Program-made: the position numbers and the translations under genes | The notes under the pieces: generated by a model | What the model was told of the DNA's origin: nothing | The model's database searches: none | What the model saw: the letters and a program-made list of their open reading frames with translations, nothing else | Origin: VAZQ01 sp963725185 | GTDB taxonomy: Bacteria > Pseudomonadota > Alphaproteobacteria > Rhizobiales > Xanthobacteraceae | Direction of reading: 5' to 3' | Assembly: GCA_963725185.1 (NCBI GenBank) | Contig: CAVRXO010000006.1 | Location: 2,108,001 to 2,172,000, forward strand | Length of the DNA stretch: 64,000 bases | Part shown: positions 27,760 through 36,612 of the stretch, in pieces | How positions within the stretch are numbered: position 1 is the first letter of the stretch | Layout: every line of letters starts with the position of its first letter

Positions 27760-28167
27760 CCGGAAGCTGATCGGGAAACCGTTCCGACTGAAGTGTGGGG
27801 CGTGCGCAGCAACTCGCCGACGAGGCGCTCGCAGGTGGTTTCGGGGAGGGCGCTAATGTGGGGTAGGCCGGTCGCGCAGCGATGGGCTGGGCCCGCGAGG
27901 TTGTCTTGCGGACGGGAATTGTTTGGGTAAGCGCCGCGGTCTCGCTCGCGGCATCCGTCAGTGCTGTGCGCGATGGCTCCTGATGTATCCGGTGGCGGGT
28001 CTGCGCTGCGCGGTCGAGCAAGCGGCAAGATGCCTACTCGGTGACTGCGAATCAGTGCAGCAAGGCGTCTGCGACACAGACCTGCGCCCAAAGCAGAACA
28101 GGGGCGGCTCATAGAAATAGCGGAGCCGAGAGCCGTTCAATCCTCGTAACTGCGAAAGGAGGCAATT
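27760..28167. other. Non-coding stretch
   Basis: 408 bp between two small genes. I see no gene, no tRNA-like cloverleaf and no strong hairpin. Confidence 0.45.
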
Positions 28168-28377
28168 GTGGCAATTTTCCAGAGAGATCCAAAGGCCGGC
28201 ACTTGCGTGACCTGTCCGACCTGTTTCTACGAAATTCCTCTGGTGAACACTCAGCGTCTGCCAGGGGAGTTTTCCGTGCCGTGCCCGAACTGCGGACAGC
28301 GAAAAGTCTACCAGCCGGCTGGTGCTCACGATCCGAAGCCGGACACGGAAACAACGAAGACCTTTGGAAGGATTTAA
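28168..28377 (+). CDS. Small zinc-ribbon-like protein (69 aa)
   Basis: The protein has two Cys pairs, CPTC (about residue 16) and CPNC (about residue 39), about 22 residues apart, as in a zinc ribbon that binds one metal ion. The rest is polar and ends KTFGRI. GTG 28168 is preceded by AAAGGAGG at a 5-nt distance, a very strong site. No named family is recognised. A role in nucleic-acid or protein binding is only a guess. Confidence 0.68.
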   Translation: MAIFQRDPKAGTCVTCPTCFYEIPLVNTQRLPGEFSVPCPNCGQRKVYQPAGAHDPKPDTETTKTFGRI

Positions 28378-28742
28378 TTTTCAACGCGGAAGAAGCAATC
28401 CATGCAACCCAAATCCTGGTTGAGTAACTGGGCGGCGTGGCTGCAGCATTAGGGGCCCATGCATGAATAGCTGCGAAATGCGCGGGCCATTATTTCACCA
28501 ATGACATTTGGTGTGGGGCTCCTTACCAACACCGGCTACAGGACGGGCCCGAGTGCCTGTCCAATCGGAACTCGACGCGCCTGGCGCGGCGCCGCAACGC
28601 GCGCAGCAAGGCGTGTCGCCGTCCGAGGTGAAGCGGCCGAAAATCGCCCGGTAGGGGCATTCCGGTTTTGACCCGTTGCGGACGTTTTGCAGTGCCGATA
28701 GAAGATCTTCCAATAAATAGGACCCAAGAATGGGAAGGCGCC
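28378..28742. other. Non-coding stretch
   Basis: 365 bp without a supported gene. CCGGTTTTGACCCGTTGCGG near 28660 resembles a fragment of a short dispersed sequence seen in related genomes, but I cannot show a second copy in this window. Confidence 0.4.
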
Positions 28743-29294
28743 GTGAACCAGAAACAGCGCAAACGTCTCTTCGCGATGTGCCAATGCGGCAAGGTGAAAT
28801 TCGAGGCAGTTGGCCAGCCGATTCTGACCGGGTCCTGCTACTGCACGAGTTGCCAGGAAGCCGGACGTCAGTTCGCGCAGCTGGCTTCTGCGCCGCCCGT
28901 GCTCGATTCCGACAGTGGAACAGGCTTGATCCTCTATCGAAAGGATCGAGTGCAATGCATTATGGGGCAGCAGTATCTTGAGGAGCACCGGCTCAAGCCC
29001 GAATCCCCCACCCGACGGGTCATCGCCAAGTGCTGTAATTCGGCAATGTTCCTCGACTTCACCAAGGGACACTGGTTGTCGATGTTCCGGAACCGCTTTC
29101 CGACAGGCGCGCCTCCACTTGAAATGCGGGTGATGACAAAAGAGCGGCGGGTCGGCGTCGAGCTTCCCGATGACATGCCGAACCATGGTGGTCACTCCGG
29201 CAAGTTTATGTTGAAGCTGATCGCCGCTTGGATCGCGATGGGTTTCCGCAGGCCTGAAATCGCCTTGGGGAAGCCCGTCCAGATGGCGCAGTAA
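28743..29294 (+). CDS. GFA/CENP-V-like (Mss4-fold) protein
   Basis: 183 residues. MCQCGKVKFEAVGQPILTGSCYCTSCQEAGRQFAQLAS gives the CxCG...CYCxxC zinc-binding pattern of the GFA (glutathione-dependent formaldehyde-activating) family, and KCCNSAMFLDFTKGHW provides the third Cys region. The family covers formaldehyde-glutathione chemistry and many proteins without assigned function, so the reaction is open. GTG 28743 has AAGG upstream. A longer in-frame start at 28668 is less likely. Confidence 0.75.
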   Translation: MNQKQRKRLFAMCQCGKVKFEAVGQPILTGSCYCTSCQEAGRQFAQLASAPPVLDSDSGTGLILYRKDRVQCIMGQQYLEEHRLKPESPTRRVIAKCCNSAMFLDFTKGHWLSMFRNRFPTGAPPLEMRVMTKERRVGVELPDDMPNHGGHSGKFMLKLIAAWIAMGFRRPEIALGKPVQMAQ

Positions 29295-29423
29295 GCACTC
29301 GCCATAGAGGCCGCTGATCGAGATAAACCCGACGCGCCGGCGGCAGGCTCGGCGCGGCAGCCCATGACCACAACCGGCGGATCGCATGCAGGTGTGAGAA
29401 CGGCTGGCCGTGGCGGGCTCAGG

Positions 29424-31482
29424 TCACCCTTCCCGCGCCGCATTGGTCCCGGCGATGTAGCCGTGGACGGATGCCCGGCCGAGACCATGCTGCTGGCCAC
29501 CGCCGCTGGCTTCGCCGCCTGCGTAGAGGCCGGGTATGACCTCGCCCCAGCGGTCGACGACCTGCGCCCTCCCGTTTATCCGCAGACCGCCGAACGAATC
29601 GAGCATGCCGATCGGTGCCCAGGCGGCGTAGAAGGGCGGGGTGCCGATCGTGTGCATCATCGGCTTCTCGAAGTCTTCGTCGACGCCTTTGTCCGCGAAC
29701 TCATTGTACCGCGTCACCGTCTGTTCCAAGTATTTCAGAGGCATCTTCTGATGGGCATTCTCCATGACCTTCCTGGCGAGCTCGGCGATGGTGTCGGCTT
29801 TGTGGAAGTACCCGTCGGGCGGGTCGGCAATGTAGGGATAACGAATCTTCCAGCCGGTCCGCGCGACCGCGGCGGAATCAAAGATCACCCACACCGGTCC
29901 GGACTGAAAGTCGGGAGGCTGTGACCCCTCGTTGATCGCAAGGGCTGCGTCGGTCGCAGACGACCTCTTGTACTGGGCCTTGATTTGGGCCGTGCTGGCG
30001 TTGCGCCAATCCGTCGCCGTGAACGGCTTGCGGGTGCCGTCGGTTCCAGGCGGATATTTGGGATTGCCGATTGCGCTGTTTGGAATGGCGGTCTCGCTGT
30101 AGAAGCGCTTCCCGACCTGGTTCACCGCGATCACATGCTCCCACCCGGAATTCTCGATATCGATTCCCTTGGCCTTTGCGAATGCGAACGAGGGATGCCC
30201 CGGAAAGATGTTTGCGTGCGGATCCCTGGTCGCGAGCACATTGCTGATCCTTGGCGATGCGAGCTGGTGCTCAAAGTTCTGCATCATGCCGGCAAGGTTC
30301 GCGCCTATATCCATGCCGGCAACGATCCCGCTTGCATCCTGGCCATGCGGTCCAAGCAGGGGGACCACCGCCTCCTCGAACGCATCCATGTACAATCTCG
30401 GATCAAACATGGTGCGAATGTAGCGATTGTTCAGATGGCCGCCGCTGCCGACGATGACCGCCTTGCGTGCGCGGACATGGATCGTGGCTGCGCGCTCGTC
30501 GGTGTTGCCGTTCTGCCAGAAGCTTTCCAGGCGACTTCCGGTGTCGGGATCGAACCTTGGTGTGTAGCTCGCCTTGATTCCCAAAACCCTGCCGGTGAAC
30601 CGGCCCTCGCGGATGATCTCATCCATGTGGCGGTTGAGCATGAACCGGACGCCCTTTTCGCGGGCGCTGAACTCCAGGCACCGCGCCAGGCAGAAGCCGC
30701 CGTAGACCCAGCCCGGCGCGCCAACCGACGCTGCCGGAATCCCGGGCGTTTGGCGCATCGGATTGAAGCGCGAGTGCCGTTCCTTTTCGGGATCGCCTCT
30801 GTCCTCCGCCGACAGCGTGCCCGCCTTGATGTCGGTGTTCGCCGCCAGCTTCAGCATGGCCTTGGCCATGCGCGCGCGCGACATTCCGCCGCCAAAATGG
30901 GTGCCATCGATACGGGCAAACCGGACGTAGTTCTCAAGCTGGAATTGCCTGGTCAGCGGAGCGTTGTCGGCCCAGGCACGATGGAGCTGGCGATCGTTGT
31001 AGCGGTACCTCGCCACGCCGCTCGCGTCCACGACCGACCAGTCGGTCATGTCCTTGAACAGCCGGTCCGGGTCATCCTCCAGATCGGCCGGCGGAACGAG
31101 CGGAGCGGTCAGCCCGAAACCGCCCGGGTCGGCGCCCGCGCGATCCCTGGCCTGTATGGCATCCCCGCCGCCGAGGGAGACGAAGCCGCCGCTGTGGATC
31201 ATCTTGCCGCCAACGTCGAAATTCGAATCGACCACGAGCACGGAGGCCCCGAGATCGCGCGCCCTGATGGCGGCATGCAGCCCGGTGCACCCCGCGCCGC
31301 AGACCACGACATCCACCTCATAGGTCCATGCAATGCCTTGAGCCGATGCCGGGCCGGGCCCTAACAGGACGGTTGCGCTTGCGCCCGCCGCAGCACCGCT
31401 CTTGAAGAAGTCGCGCCTGCTCAAAGACCTCTCTTTCTGCAGCCTCGTTTCCTTGCGTCCCGATGTCGCGCTTCTTGGCCAT
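29424..31482 (-). CDS. Tat-exported FAD-dependent oxidoreductase (fumarate reductase/ketosteroid dehydrogenase type)
   Basis: About 685 residues. The Tat signal SLSRRDFFKSGAAAGASATVLLGPG is followed by the Rossmann motif VVVCGAGCTGLHAAIRARDLGASVLVVDSN. The C-terminal FAD motif is LYAGGEASGGGQQHGLGRASVHGYIAG. This matches flavoproteins of the fumarate reductase/3-ketosteroid dehydrogenase superfamily; the substrate is unknown. Translation probably starts at ATG 31482 (GGGAGGAAACCGAC before it) as MAKKRDIGTQGNEAAER. That frame reaches the Tat motif only if one extra base at about 31428-31437 is removed. Otherwise a poor start at 31574 must be used. Confidence 0.8.
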
Positions 31483-32042
31483 GTCGGTTTCCTCCCGTGA
31501 AGTCTGAGGCCGGCAAGCAATTCGATCGTGACTGCGCGCCACCCCGCAGACCGACGCGTTTGATGTACGCCCACCCGTCAGTGACCGATCCCGCACACGC
31601 AATGGATCATGTCCGCTCCGAAGAGACTAACACATCGAAATCCGCGGCCAGCGACTTTCATTCGCACGCCGGGCGGCGATGCGGCGTCCAACTTTGACCT
31701 ACTCCGATTGCGCTCTAGGCAATTACAGCGCTTATGGAATCGTGCGATCTTGGGGGAACCGATGGGAAATCGCGACCCCGCCTATTCGTGGCCACCGCGG
31801 CGCCTGGGCTAGTAGCGCCGCGACTGCTCGGGGAAATGGCGCTGCAGCACCGCCTCCGGGGAGGAGTAGGCTTCGCCAGGACAGCCCTCCGTTGTCGTTT
31901 TGGCGCGCGAGGGTTCATCGAATTCGGTCGCCGATCGAGGGCGGTGGGGCGCACGACAAAATCCACGCGCTGAGAGACGATGTAGGGCGCCCCTTTGCGT
32001 TCTTAACGGCCAAGAGAAGGACGTTGGTTCGGGTACCAACGG
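31483..32042. other. Non-coding stretch with a gene remnant
   Basis: 560 bp between the flavoprotein gene and a small secreted-protein gene. Apart from the duplicated DUF2093 tail at 31813-31874, I see no supported gene. Confidence 0.5.
31813..31874 (-). pseudogene. Duplicated 3' end of the DUF2093 gene
   Basis: 62 bp identical to 32624-32685. Read on the minus strand it encodes EAYSSPEAVLQRHFPEQSRR, the last 20 residues of the DUF2093 protein. Nothing upstream matches the rest of that gene, so it is a partial duplication about 811 bp from its source. Confidence 0.88.
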
Positions 32043-32264
32043 CTACTTCTTGCCATGATGCTTCATGGCGTGAGTCGGCACCAGATGTTGGGCAAACGCT
32101 TCGTTTCCACCGCGATAGCTCTGACCGTTGAACGTCATGAAGGGATTTGGGCCTACTTCATTCCCGCCATCTTGGTGATTCTCGCCACTGTCGTTGGCCA
32201 TGACCGTGCCACAGAGGCCGAGCACGAGGGCTGCAGCGAGAGCGATCTTTGTCTTGGTGAGCAT
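32043..32264 (-). CDS. Small secreted protein of unknown function (73 aa)
   Basis: MLTKTKIALAAALVLGLCGTVMAN is a clear signal peptide, followed by a short mature part rich in Asn, Gly and His (NDSGENHQDGGNEVGPNPFMTFNG...) ending THAMKHHGKK. Very similar short exported proteins are multicopy in Bradyrhizobium-like genomes; their role is unknown. AGGAG lies 8 nt before ATG 32264. Confidence 0.75.
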   Translation of the reverse strand: MLTKTKIALAAALVLGLCGTVMANDSGENHQDGGNEVGPNPFMTFNGQSYRGGNEAFAQHLVPTHAMKHHGKK

Positions 32265-32520
32265 TGTAGTAACTCCTGTTAGGATTGATCGATTGAAATT
32301 GCGTTCCCCAAACGAGATCAACGAGGCCGCGTTTTATTCCATGGGTTGGACGAGGGGGGCTTTCCGAGCGCGCCAATCGGCCTAGATTCGGCCGGTGTCG
32401 CGTTTCTGGCGGACGTATTGCAACCCAGCCGGCCGCCAACTTCTCGGCGTCGTCATCCTGGAGATCCCCGGTGCGCCATTGGCGGCGGCGCGCGGCTTCT
32501 GGCGCGCCGTTCGCGCGGCC

Positions 32521-32626
32521 TAGAGCATTTTCAGGAAAAGTGGAATCCGGTTTTCCGTCCGAAAATGCGACAATGCAAAAATGCTAGAGCGGTTTCCTGC
32601 TTCCGGTCTATGTGAAACCGCTCTAG
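32521..32626. repeat. Rhizobiales-type double palindromic repeat
   Basis: The region 32265-32622 has no gene. Its right part is a repeat with two hairpins: GCATTTTC (32525-32532) with GAAAATGC (32561-32568), then a perfect 12-bp stem TAGAGCGGTTTC (32585-32596) with GAAACCGCTCTA (32614-32625). I recognise this composite as a dispersed element of Rhizobiales. Its last bases include the stop codon of the DUF2093 gene. Confidence 0.88.
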
Positions 32627-32850
32627 CGCCGCGACTGCTCGGGGAAATGGCGCTGCAGCACCGCCTCCGGGGAGGAGTAGGCTTCCTGCAGATCGACGCT
32701 CCAATATTTCAGCTCCTCGAGCGGAATCGGAGCGCCGGTGACGGCGCAACGCACGAAGGCGCCTGGCCTGACCACGCGAAAGTCTCCGTCGAGGTACTTG
32801 ACCTCGGCCTCGCCTGCCATCGGGGAAGATCGATCGAAACGATTAAGCAC
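32623..32850 (-). CDS. DUF2093 domain protein
   Basis: 75 residues: LNRFDRSSP...EAEVKYLDGDFRVVRPGAFVRCAVTGAPIPLEELKYWSVDLQEAYSSPEAVLQR. This is the DUF2093 family, whose single CAVTG motif could hold a metal or be structural; function is unknown. GTG 32850 is chosen because GGAGG lies 5 nt upstream and LNRF is the usual beginning. The family is typically encoded close to lpxK and xseA, as here. The stop lies in the adjacent palindromic repeat, and the last 62 bp are duplicated at 31813-31874. Confidence 0.88.
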   Translation of the reverse strand: MLNRFDRSSPMAGEAEVKYLDGDFRVVRPGAFVRCAVTGAPIPLEELKYWSVDLQEAYSSPEAVLQRHFPEQSRR

Positions 32851-33026
32851 TCTGGCCTCCGCGCAGCGGACCTCGCCCGCTATTTCGCACAACATAACCT
32901 CTCGCCGCCGGCCATGTAACCACCCCGCCGCTCCGGCCATTGCCTAAATATTCGATGGCCGAAGCGTCGCCATTTTTTCAAGCGCCGTGCTATTCTTGCG
33001 GCCGGGGCGGATGGAATCCACGTTCT

Positions 33027-33857
33027 ATGCGTCTGGTCCTCATCCTTTTTGCCGCGCTGGCGGCAGGCGTCGCCGCGGCCCCCGGCAACGCTGCCGCGGC
33101 AGAGCAAGTGGATATCCCCGAATCGGACGCCACGCTGCACGGTATCTTGTTCCGGCCGGAGGGTGCCGGGCCGTTCCCGGGCGTGGTCGCGCTGCATGGC
33201 TGCGAAAGCCTGATCAACCGTTCGGGCAAGATCGCACCGCTGTTTGCCGACTGGGGCGAACGGCTTGCCGCCGCCGGGCTTGCGGTGGTTTTCCCCGACA
33301 GTTTCGGATCGCGTGGGTTGCGGACCCAATGCCGCGTCTCCCAGCGCAAGGTGCGTTCCGAGCACGAGCGCGTGGCCGACGCCGATGCGGCGCGGCGCTG
33401 GCTGCAGAGCCAGCCCTGGACCATCAAGGATCGGGTCTCCGTGCTGGGCTGGGCGAATGGCGGAAAAACATCACTGTGGGCGGTGCGGCCGCGCGCGATG
33501 CCGCATGACGGGCCGGATTTTCGCTCGGCGGTGGCTCTCTATCCAGGCTGCCGGCGGCTTGGCGACCTCGCCTGGAGCGCGCGCATCCCCACCCTCATCC
33601 TGATCGGCAGGGCCGACGACTGGACGGCGCCCGCGCCCTGCGAGCAAATGGTGGCAGGCGCACGCGGCCGCAGCGCGCTTGCCTCGCTGGTGATCTATCC
33701 GGGCGCCTATCACGAATTCGATCGTCCCGATTACCCGGTCCGTGAGCTGACCGGATTGGCCTATACGGCGGACGGATCCGGCCGCGCCCATATCGGCACC
33801 AATGCGGCCGCGCGCCTTGACGCACTCAAGCGCGTGCCGGCATGGCTCGCACGGTGA
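33027..33857 (+). CDS. Exported dienelactone-hydrolase-family protein, nucleophile replaced by Ala
   Basis: 276 residues: a signal peptide (1-25, ending NAAAA), then an alpha/beta-hydrolase fold with HGILFRPEGAGPFPGVVALHGCESL, FPDSFGSRGL, a nucleophile elbow VLGWANGGKTSLW, LIGRADDWTAP (Asp near 197) and YHEFDRP (His 229). In active DLH-type enzymes the elbow is G-x-(C/S)-x-G. Here residue 143 is Ala (codon GCG), so hydrolase activity is doubtful unless the base is misread. Start at ATG 33027 gives the signal peptide. It is convergent with xseA. Confidence 0.82.
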   Translation: MRLVLILFAALAAGVAAAPGNAAAAEQVDIPESDATLHGILFRPEGAGPFPGVVALHGCESLINRSGKIAPLFADWGERLAAAGLAVVFPDSFGSRGLRTQCRVSQRKVRSEHERVADADAARRWLQSQPWTIKDRVSVLGWANGGKTSLWAVRPRAMPHDGPDFRSAVALYPGCRRLGDLAWSARIPTLILIGRADDWTAPAPCEQMVAGARGRSALASLVIYPGAYHEFDRPDYPVRELTGLAYTADGSGRAHIGTNAAARLDALKRVPAWLAR

Positions 33858-33865
33858 GAGGATTG

Positions 33866-35455
33866 CTAACCGAACAGGCTGCCCTGGCCCTTGTCGCCGC
33901 CAGGGCGGCCGCGCGGCTTGGCCGAAGCGTCCGCGGCGCGCGGTCCCGCCGCCGGTCCGTCGGCGCGCGCGCGCACGCGTCCATCTGAAAACTCGATGTC
34001 GACCGCCATGCCGGACCCTACCGCGGCAGCGACCCGCAGTGGCTTTCCGCCAAGATCCCGCACCAAGGCAAAACCTCGCGCCAGCACGCCCCGATGGGAG
34101 AGCGCCGCCAGCAACTGGCCGTCGCGCGCCAGCGCTGCGGCCTGCTGGCGCAGCAGCGTCGCCATCGCTCGCCGCGAGCGTTGCGCGAGCGTGCTTGTGC
34201 GTTCGCGCGCGCGCGTGATGCGGGCCGCGTGGGCTTGCGCGTTGGCCTTGAGCCCCGCTGCGAGCCGTAGCGTGGCAACGGCCAGCCGTTCGCCGCGGCG
34301 CAGCCGCACGACCGTGTCGGCGCGCCGCGCCCGCTCGGCGAGTGCAGCCGTGAGTTCGGCGCAACGCCGGATCCGGGCGCGCAGCACGTGCGGGCCGAAC
34401 CGCCCGATGGTGCGCGAGAACTGGTTGTGATGCAGGCGCGCATTGGCGATGAGCGCGCGCGGCAGCCGCGCCGCCGCATGATCGAGCCGCTGGCTCGGCA
34501 GCGCCAAGAGTTCGTCGGCATCCGGCAGCGCGCGCATTGCCGCCCGCAATTCGGTGCGCCGCGCCTCCTGGCCGCGCCACCAGGAGGCGAGCTCCCGGCG
34601 CGCCAAGCCATCGACCGCGACGATGAGGTCGGCGCGCACCGGGACCGCCATCTCGGCCGCTGCGCTCGGGGTGGGGGCGCGCTTGTCGGCGGCGAAGTCG
34701 ATCAGCGTCACGTCGGTCTCGTGGCCGACCGCCGCGATCAGCGGGATCATGCTTTCGGCCGCCGCCCGCACCACGATCTCTTCGTTGAATGACCAGAGGT
34801 CTTCGAGCGAGCCGCCGCCGCGCGCCACGATGATCAGGTCGGGACGCGCGATCGGGCCTCCCTCCGGCAGCGCGTTGAAGCCGCGGATGGCGGCCGCCAC
34901 CTGCTCGGCCGAGCCCTCGCCCTGCACCCGCACCGGCCAAACCACCACATGGCGCGGGAAGCGGTCGGCGAGACGGTGCAGTATGTCGCGGATGACGGCG
35001 CCGGTCGGCGAGGTGACGACGCCGACCACCGCGGGCAGGAACGGCAACAGCTGCTTGCGCGCGGCGTCGAACAGGCCTTCGGCGGCGAGCTTCTTCTTGC
35101 GCTCCTCGAGCAGCGCCATCAGGGCGCCGAGACCGGCCGGCTCCAGCGTCTCGACCACGATCTGGTATTTCGACTGTCCCGGATAGGTGGTGAGGCGGCC
35201 CGTCACGATGACCTCGAGGCCTTCCTCGGGCTTGATCCGCATCCGCGCGAACGCGGTCTTCCAGATCACCGCCTCGATCTTGGCGCCCTCGTCTTTGAGC
35301 GAGAAGTAGCAATGGCCGGAGGAATGCGCGCCGCGGAAACCGGAAATCTCGCCGCGCACGCGCACAAACCCATAGGCGTCCTCGATCGACCGCTTCACCG
35401 CCGCCGACAGCTCGGAGACGGTCCATTCGACGACGTTGGCGCGCGCTTCGTTCAT
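33866..35455 (-). CDS. xseA: Exodeoxyribonuclease VII large subunit XseA
   Basis: 529 residues. An N-terminal OB-fold (WTVSELSAAVKRSIEDAYGFVRVRGEISGFR) precedes the catalytic domain (VGVVTSPTGAVIRDILHRLADRFPRHVVVWPVRVQGEGSAEQVAAAI, IIVARGGGSLEDLWSFNEE, AVGHETDVTLIDFAADKRAPTPSAAAEM) and a long coiled-coil region. It degrades single-stranded DNA together with XseB, which is not in the window. The basic C-terminal tail is low-complexity. Confidence 0.95.
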   Translation of the reverse strand: MNEARANVVEWTVSELSAAVKRSIEDAYGFVRVRGEISGFRGAHSSGHCYFSLKDEGAKIEAVIWKTAFARMRIKPEEGLEVIVTGRLTTYPGQSKYQIVVETLEPAGLGALMALLEERKKKLAAEGLFDAARKQLLPFLPAVVGVVTSPTGAVIRDILHRLADRFPRHVVVWPVRVQGEGSAEQVAAAIRGFNALPEGGPIARPDLIIVARGGGSLEDLWSFNEEIVVRAAAESMIPLIAAVGHETDVTLIDFAADKRAPTPSAAAEMAVPVRADLIVAVDGLARRELASWWRGQEARRTELRAAMRALPDADELLALPSQRLDHAAARLPRALIANARLHHNQFSRTIGRFGPHVLRARIRRCAELTAALAERARRADTVVRLRRGERLAVATLRLAAGLKANAQAHAARITRARERTSTLAQRSRRAMATLLRQQAAALARDGQLLAALSHRGVLARGFALVRDLGGKPLRVAAAVGSGMAVDIEFSDGRVRARADGPAAGPRAADASAKPRGRPGGDKGQGSLFG

Positions 35456-35514
35456 GGGTGGGAGTGAACCCTTTCGCTTAAGTCAACAGGACATCATCAG
35501 CGTGCCGGGACGCG

Positions 35515-36477
35515 CTATTTTGTCGCGACGCTGTCCAAGGTCGGGCAGGTGCGCTTCTCCATCGGCGTCTCGTAGGGCTGATAGTTGGTCTTGTCGATCA
35601 CGACCGATTTGAGGATCACCTCCTTGGGGACCTCCTGCTTGCGCAGATGGCGAAACGCGATCTCGGCGCCGAGGCAGCCCTGCATGTATCCGTTGTAGTC
35701 GCCGCTGGCGAGAATCTCGCCCGACTTGATGTATTCGAGCACCTCGGTGCTGGCATTGATCCCGACCACCATCGCCTTCTTGCCGGCGGCCTTGAGCGCA
35801 TCATTGGCCCCGATCGCCATCGGATCGTTGGCGGCCAGAACGCCGTCGATCTGCGGATAGGCGCGCAGGAAGTCCCGCATGTTCTGCAGCGCGACCGGGC
35901 GGGCGTAATTGGCGGACTTCGCGGCCAACAGCTTGATGTCGGGAGCCTCCTTGAGGGCATCGTTGAAGCCGCGCGAGCGCGCCACCGCGGTCGGCAGCGT
36001 CGGCGGGCCTTCGAGCATGACGACGTTGCCCTTGCCTCCCATTGCCTTGAACAGATAGCGCGCGGTCACGACCGCGAGGTCGTAATCGTCGTTGCCCACA
36101 TAGGCCACGACCTGGCCGCCGGCCAGGCGATCGATGACATTGACCACGGCGATGCCGGCGGCGTTGAACTTGTCCACGGCGGGGACCAGGGCCTTGGGAT
36201 CGGAGGGGCTGAACACCAGCGCATCGGGCTTGTTGCTCAGCACCTCGTCCACCAACGCGATTTGCTCGGGGACGCTGTTCTCGGTCCTGGGAACGAAATG
36301 CAGGCTCTTGTCGCCGAGCTTGGTCGCCATCGTCTCGCTGCCCACCCGCACGCCGCGAACGATCGGATTGGATTGACCCTTGGTCAGGGTGGCGATGGTC
36401 TCGGCGCCGGCTTGTCCCACGCCCAGGCCGTTGAGGATCGTGATCACGGCTGCGACGCCTGCTGCATGGTATTTCAT
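35515..36477 (-). CDS. RbsB-type sugar ABC transporter substrate-binding protein
   Basis: 320 residues. The signal peptide (1-25) is followed by a periplasmic-binding-protein type I fold: RGVRVGSETMATKLG, EQIALVDEVLSNKPDALVFSPSDP, YVGNDDYDLAVVTARYL, VMLEGPPTLPTAVARSRGFNDAL, GVLAANDPMAIGANDAL and SGDYNGYMQGCLGAEIAFRHL. It would bind a sugar or polyol. GGGAGC precedes ATG 36477. No ATPase or permease gene is near. It is the last gene of a minus-strand run that starts with the thioesterase at 39999. Confidence 0.87.
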   Translation of the reverse strand: MKYHAAGVAAVITILNGLGVGQAGAETIATLTKGQSNPIVRGVRVGSETMATKLGDKSLHFVPRTENSVPEQIALVDEVLSNKPDALVFSPSDPKALVPAVDKFNAAGIAVVNVIDRLAGGQVVAYVGNDDYDLAVVTARYLFKAMGGKGNVVMLEGPPTLPTAVARSRGFNDALKEAPDIKLLAAKSANYARPVALQNMRDFLRAYPQIDGVLAANDPMAIGANDALKAAGKKAMVVGINASTEVLEYIKSGEILASGDYNGYMQGCLGAEIAFRHLRKQEVPKEVILKSVVIDKTNYQPYETPMEKRTCPTLDSVATK

Positions 36478-36535
36478 CGTGATGCTCCCGGTTGATGGCG
36501 ATCGATCGTATTTGACCTCGACAAAGCAGTCACCC

Positions 36536-36603
36536 GTAGGGCGCAATCGCTTTATTGCGCCACCAGCCTCGCCGAACGGCGCAATAATGCGATTGCGCCC
36601 TAC
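36536..36603. repeat. Inverted pair of the palindromic unit also found at 4440-4603
   Basis: The unit beginning GTAGGGCGCAAT lies at 36536-36561 and its inverted copy, with one changed base (CGCATT instead of CGCTTT in the loop), at 36578-36603, separated by 16 bp. The pair can fold into one long stem or two small ones. It lies between two same-strand receptor genes and could end the upstream transcript. Confidence 0.9.
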
Positions 36604-36612
36604 CGGTGCACA

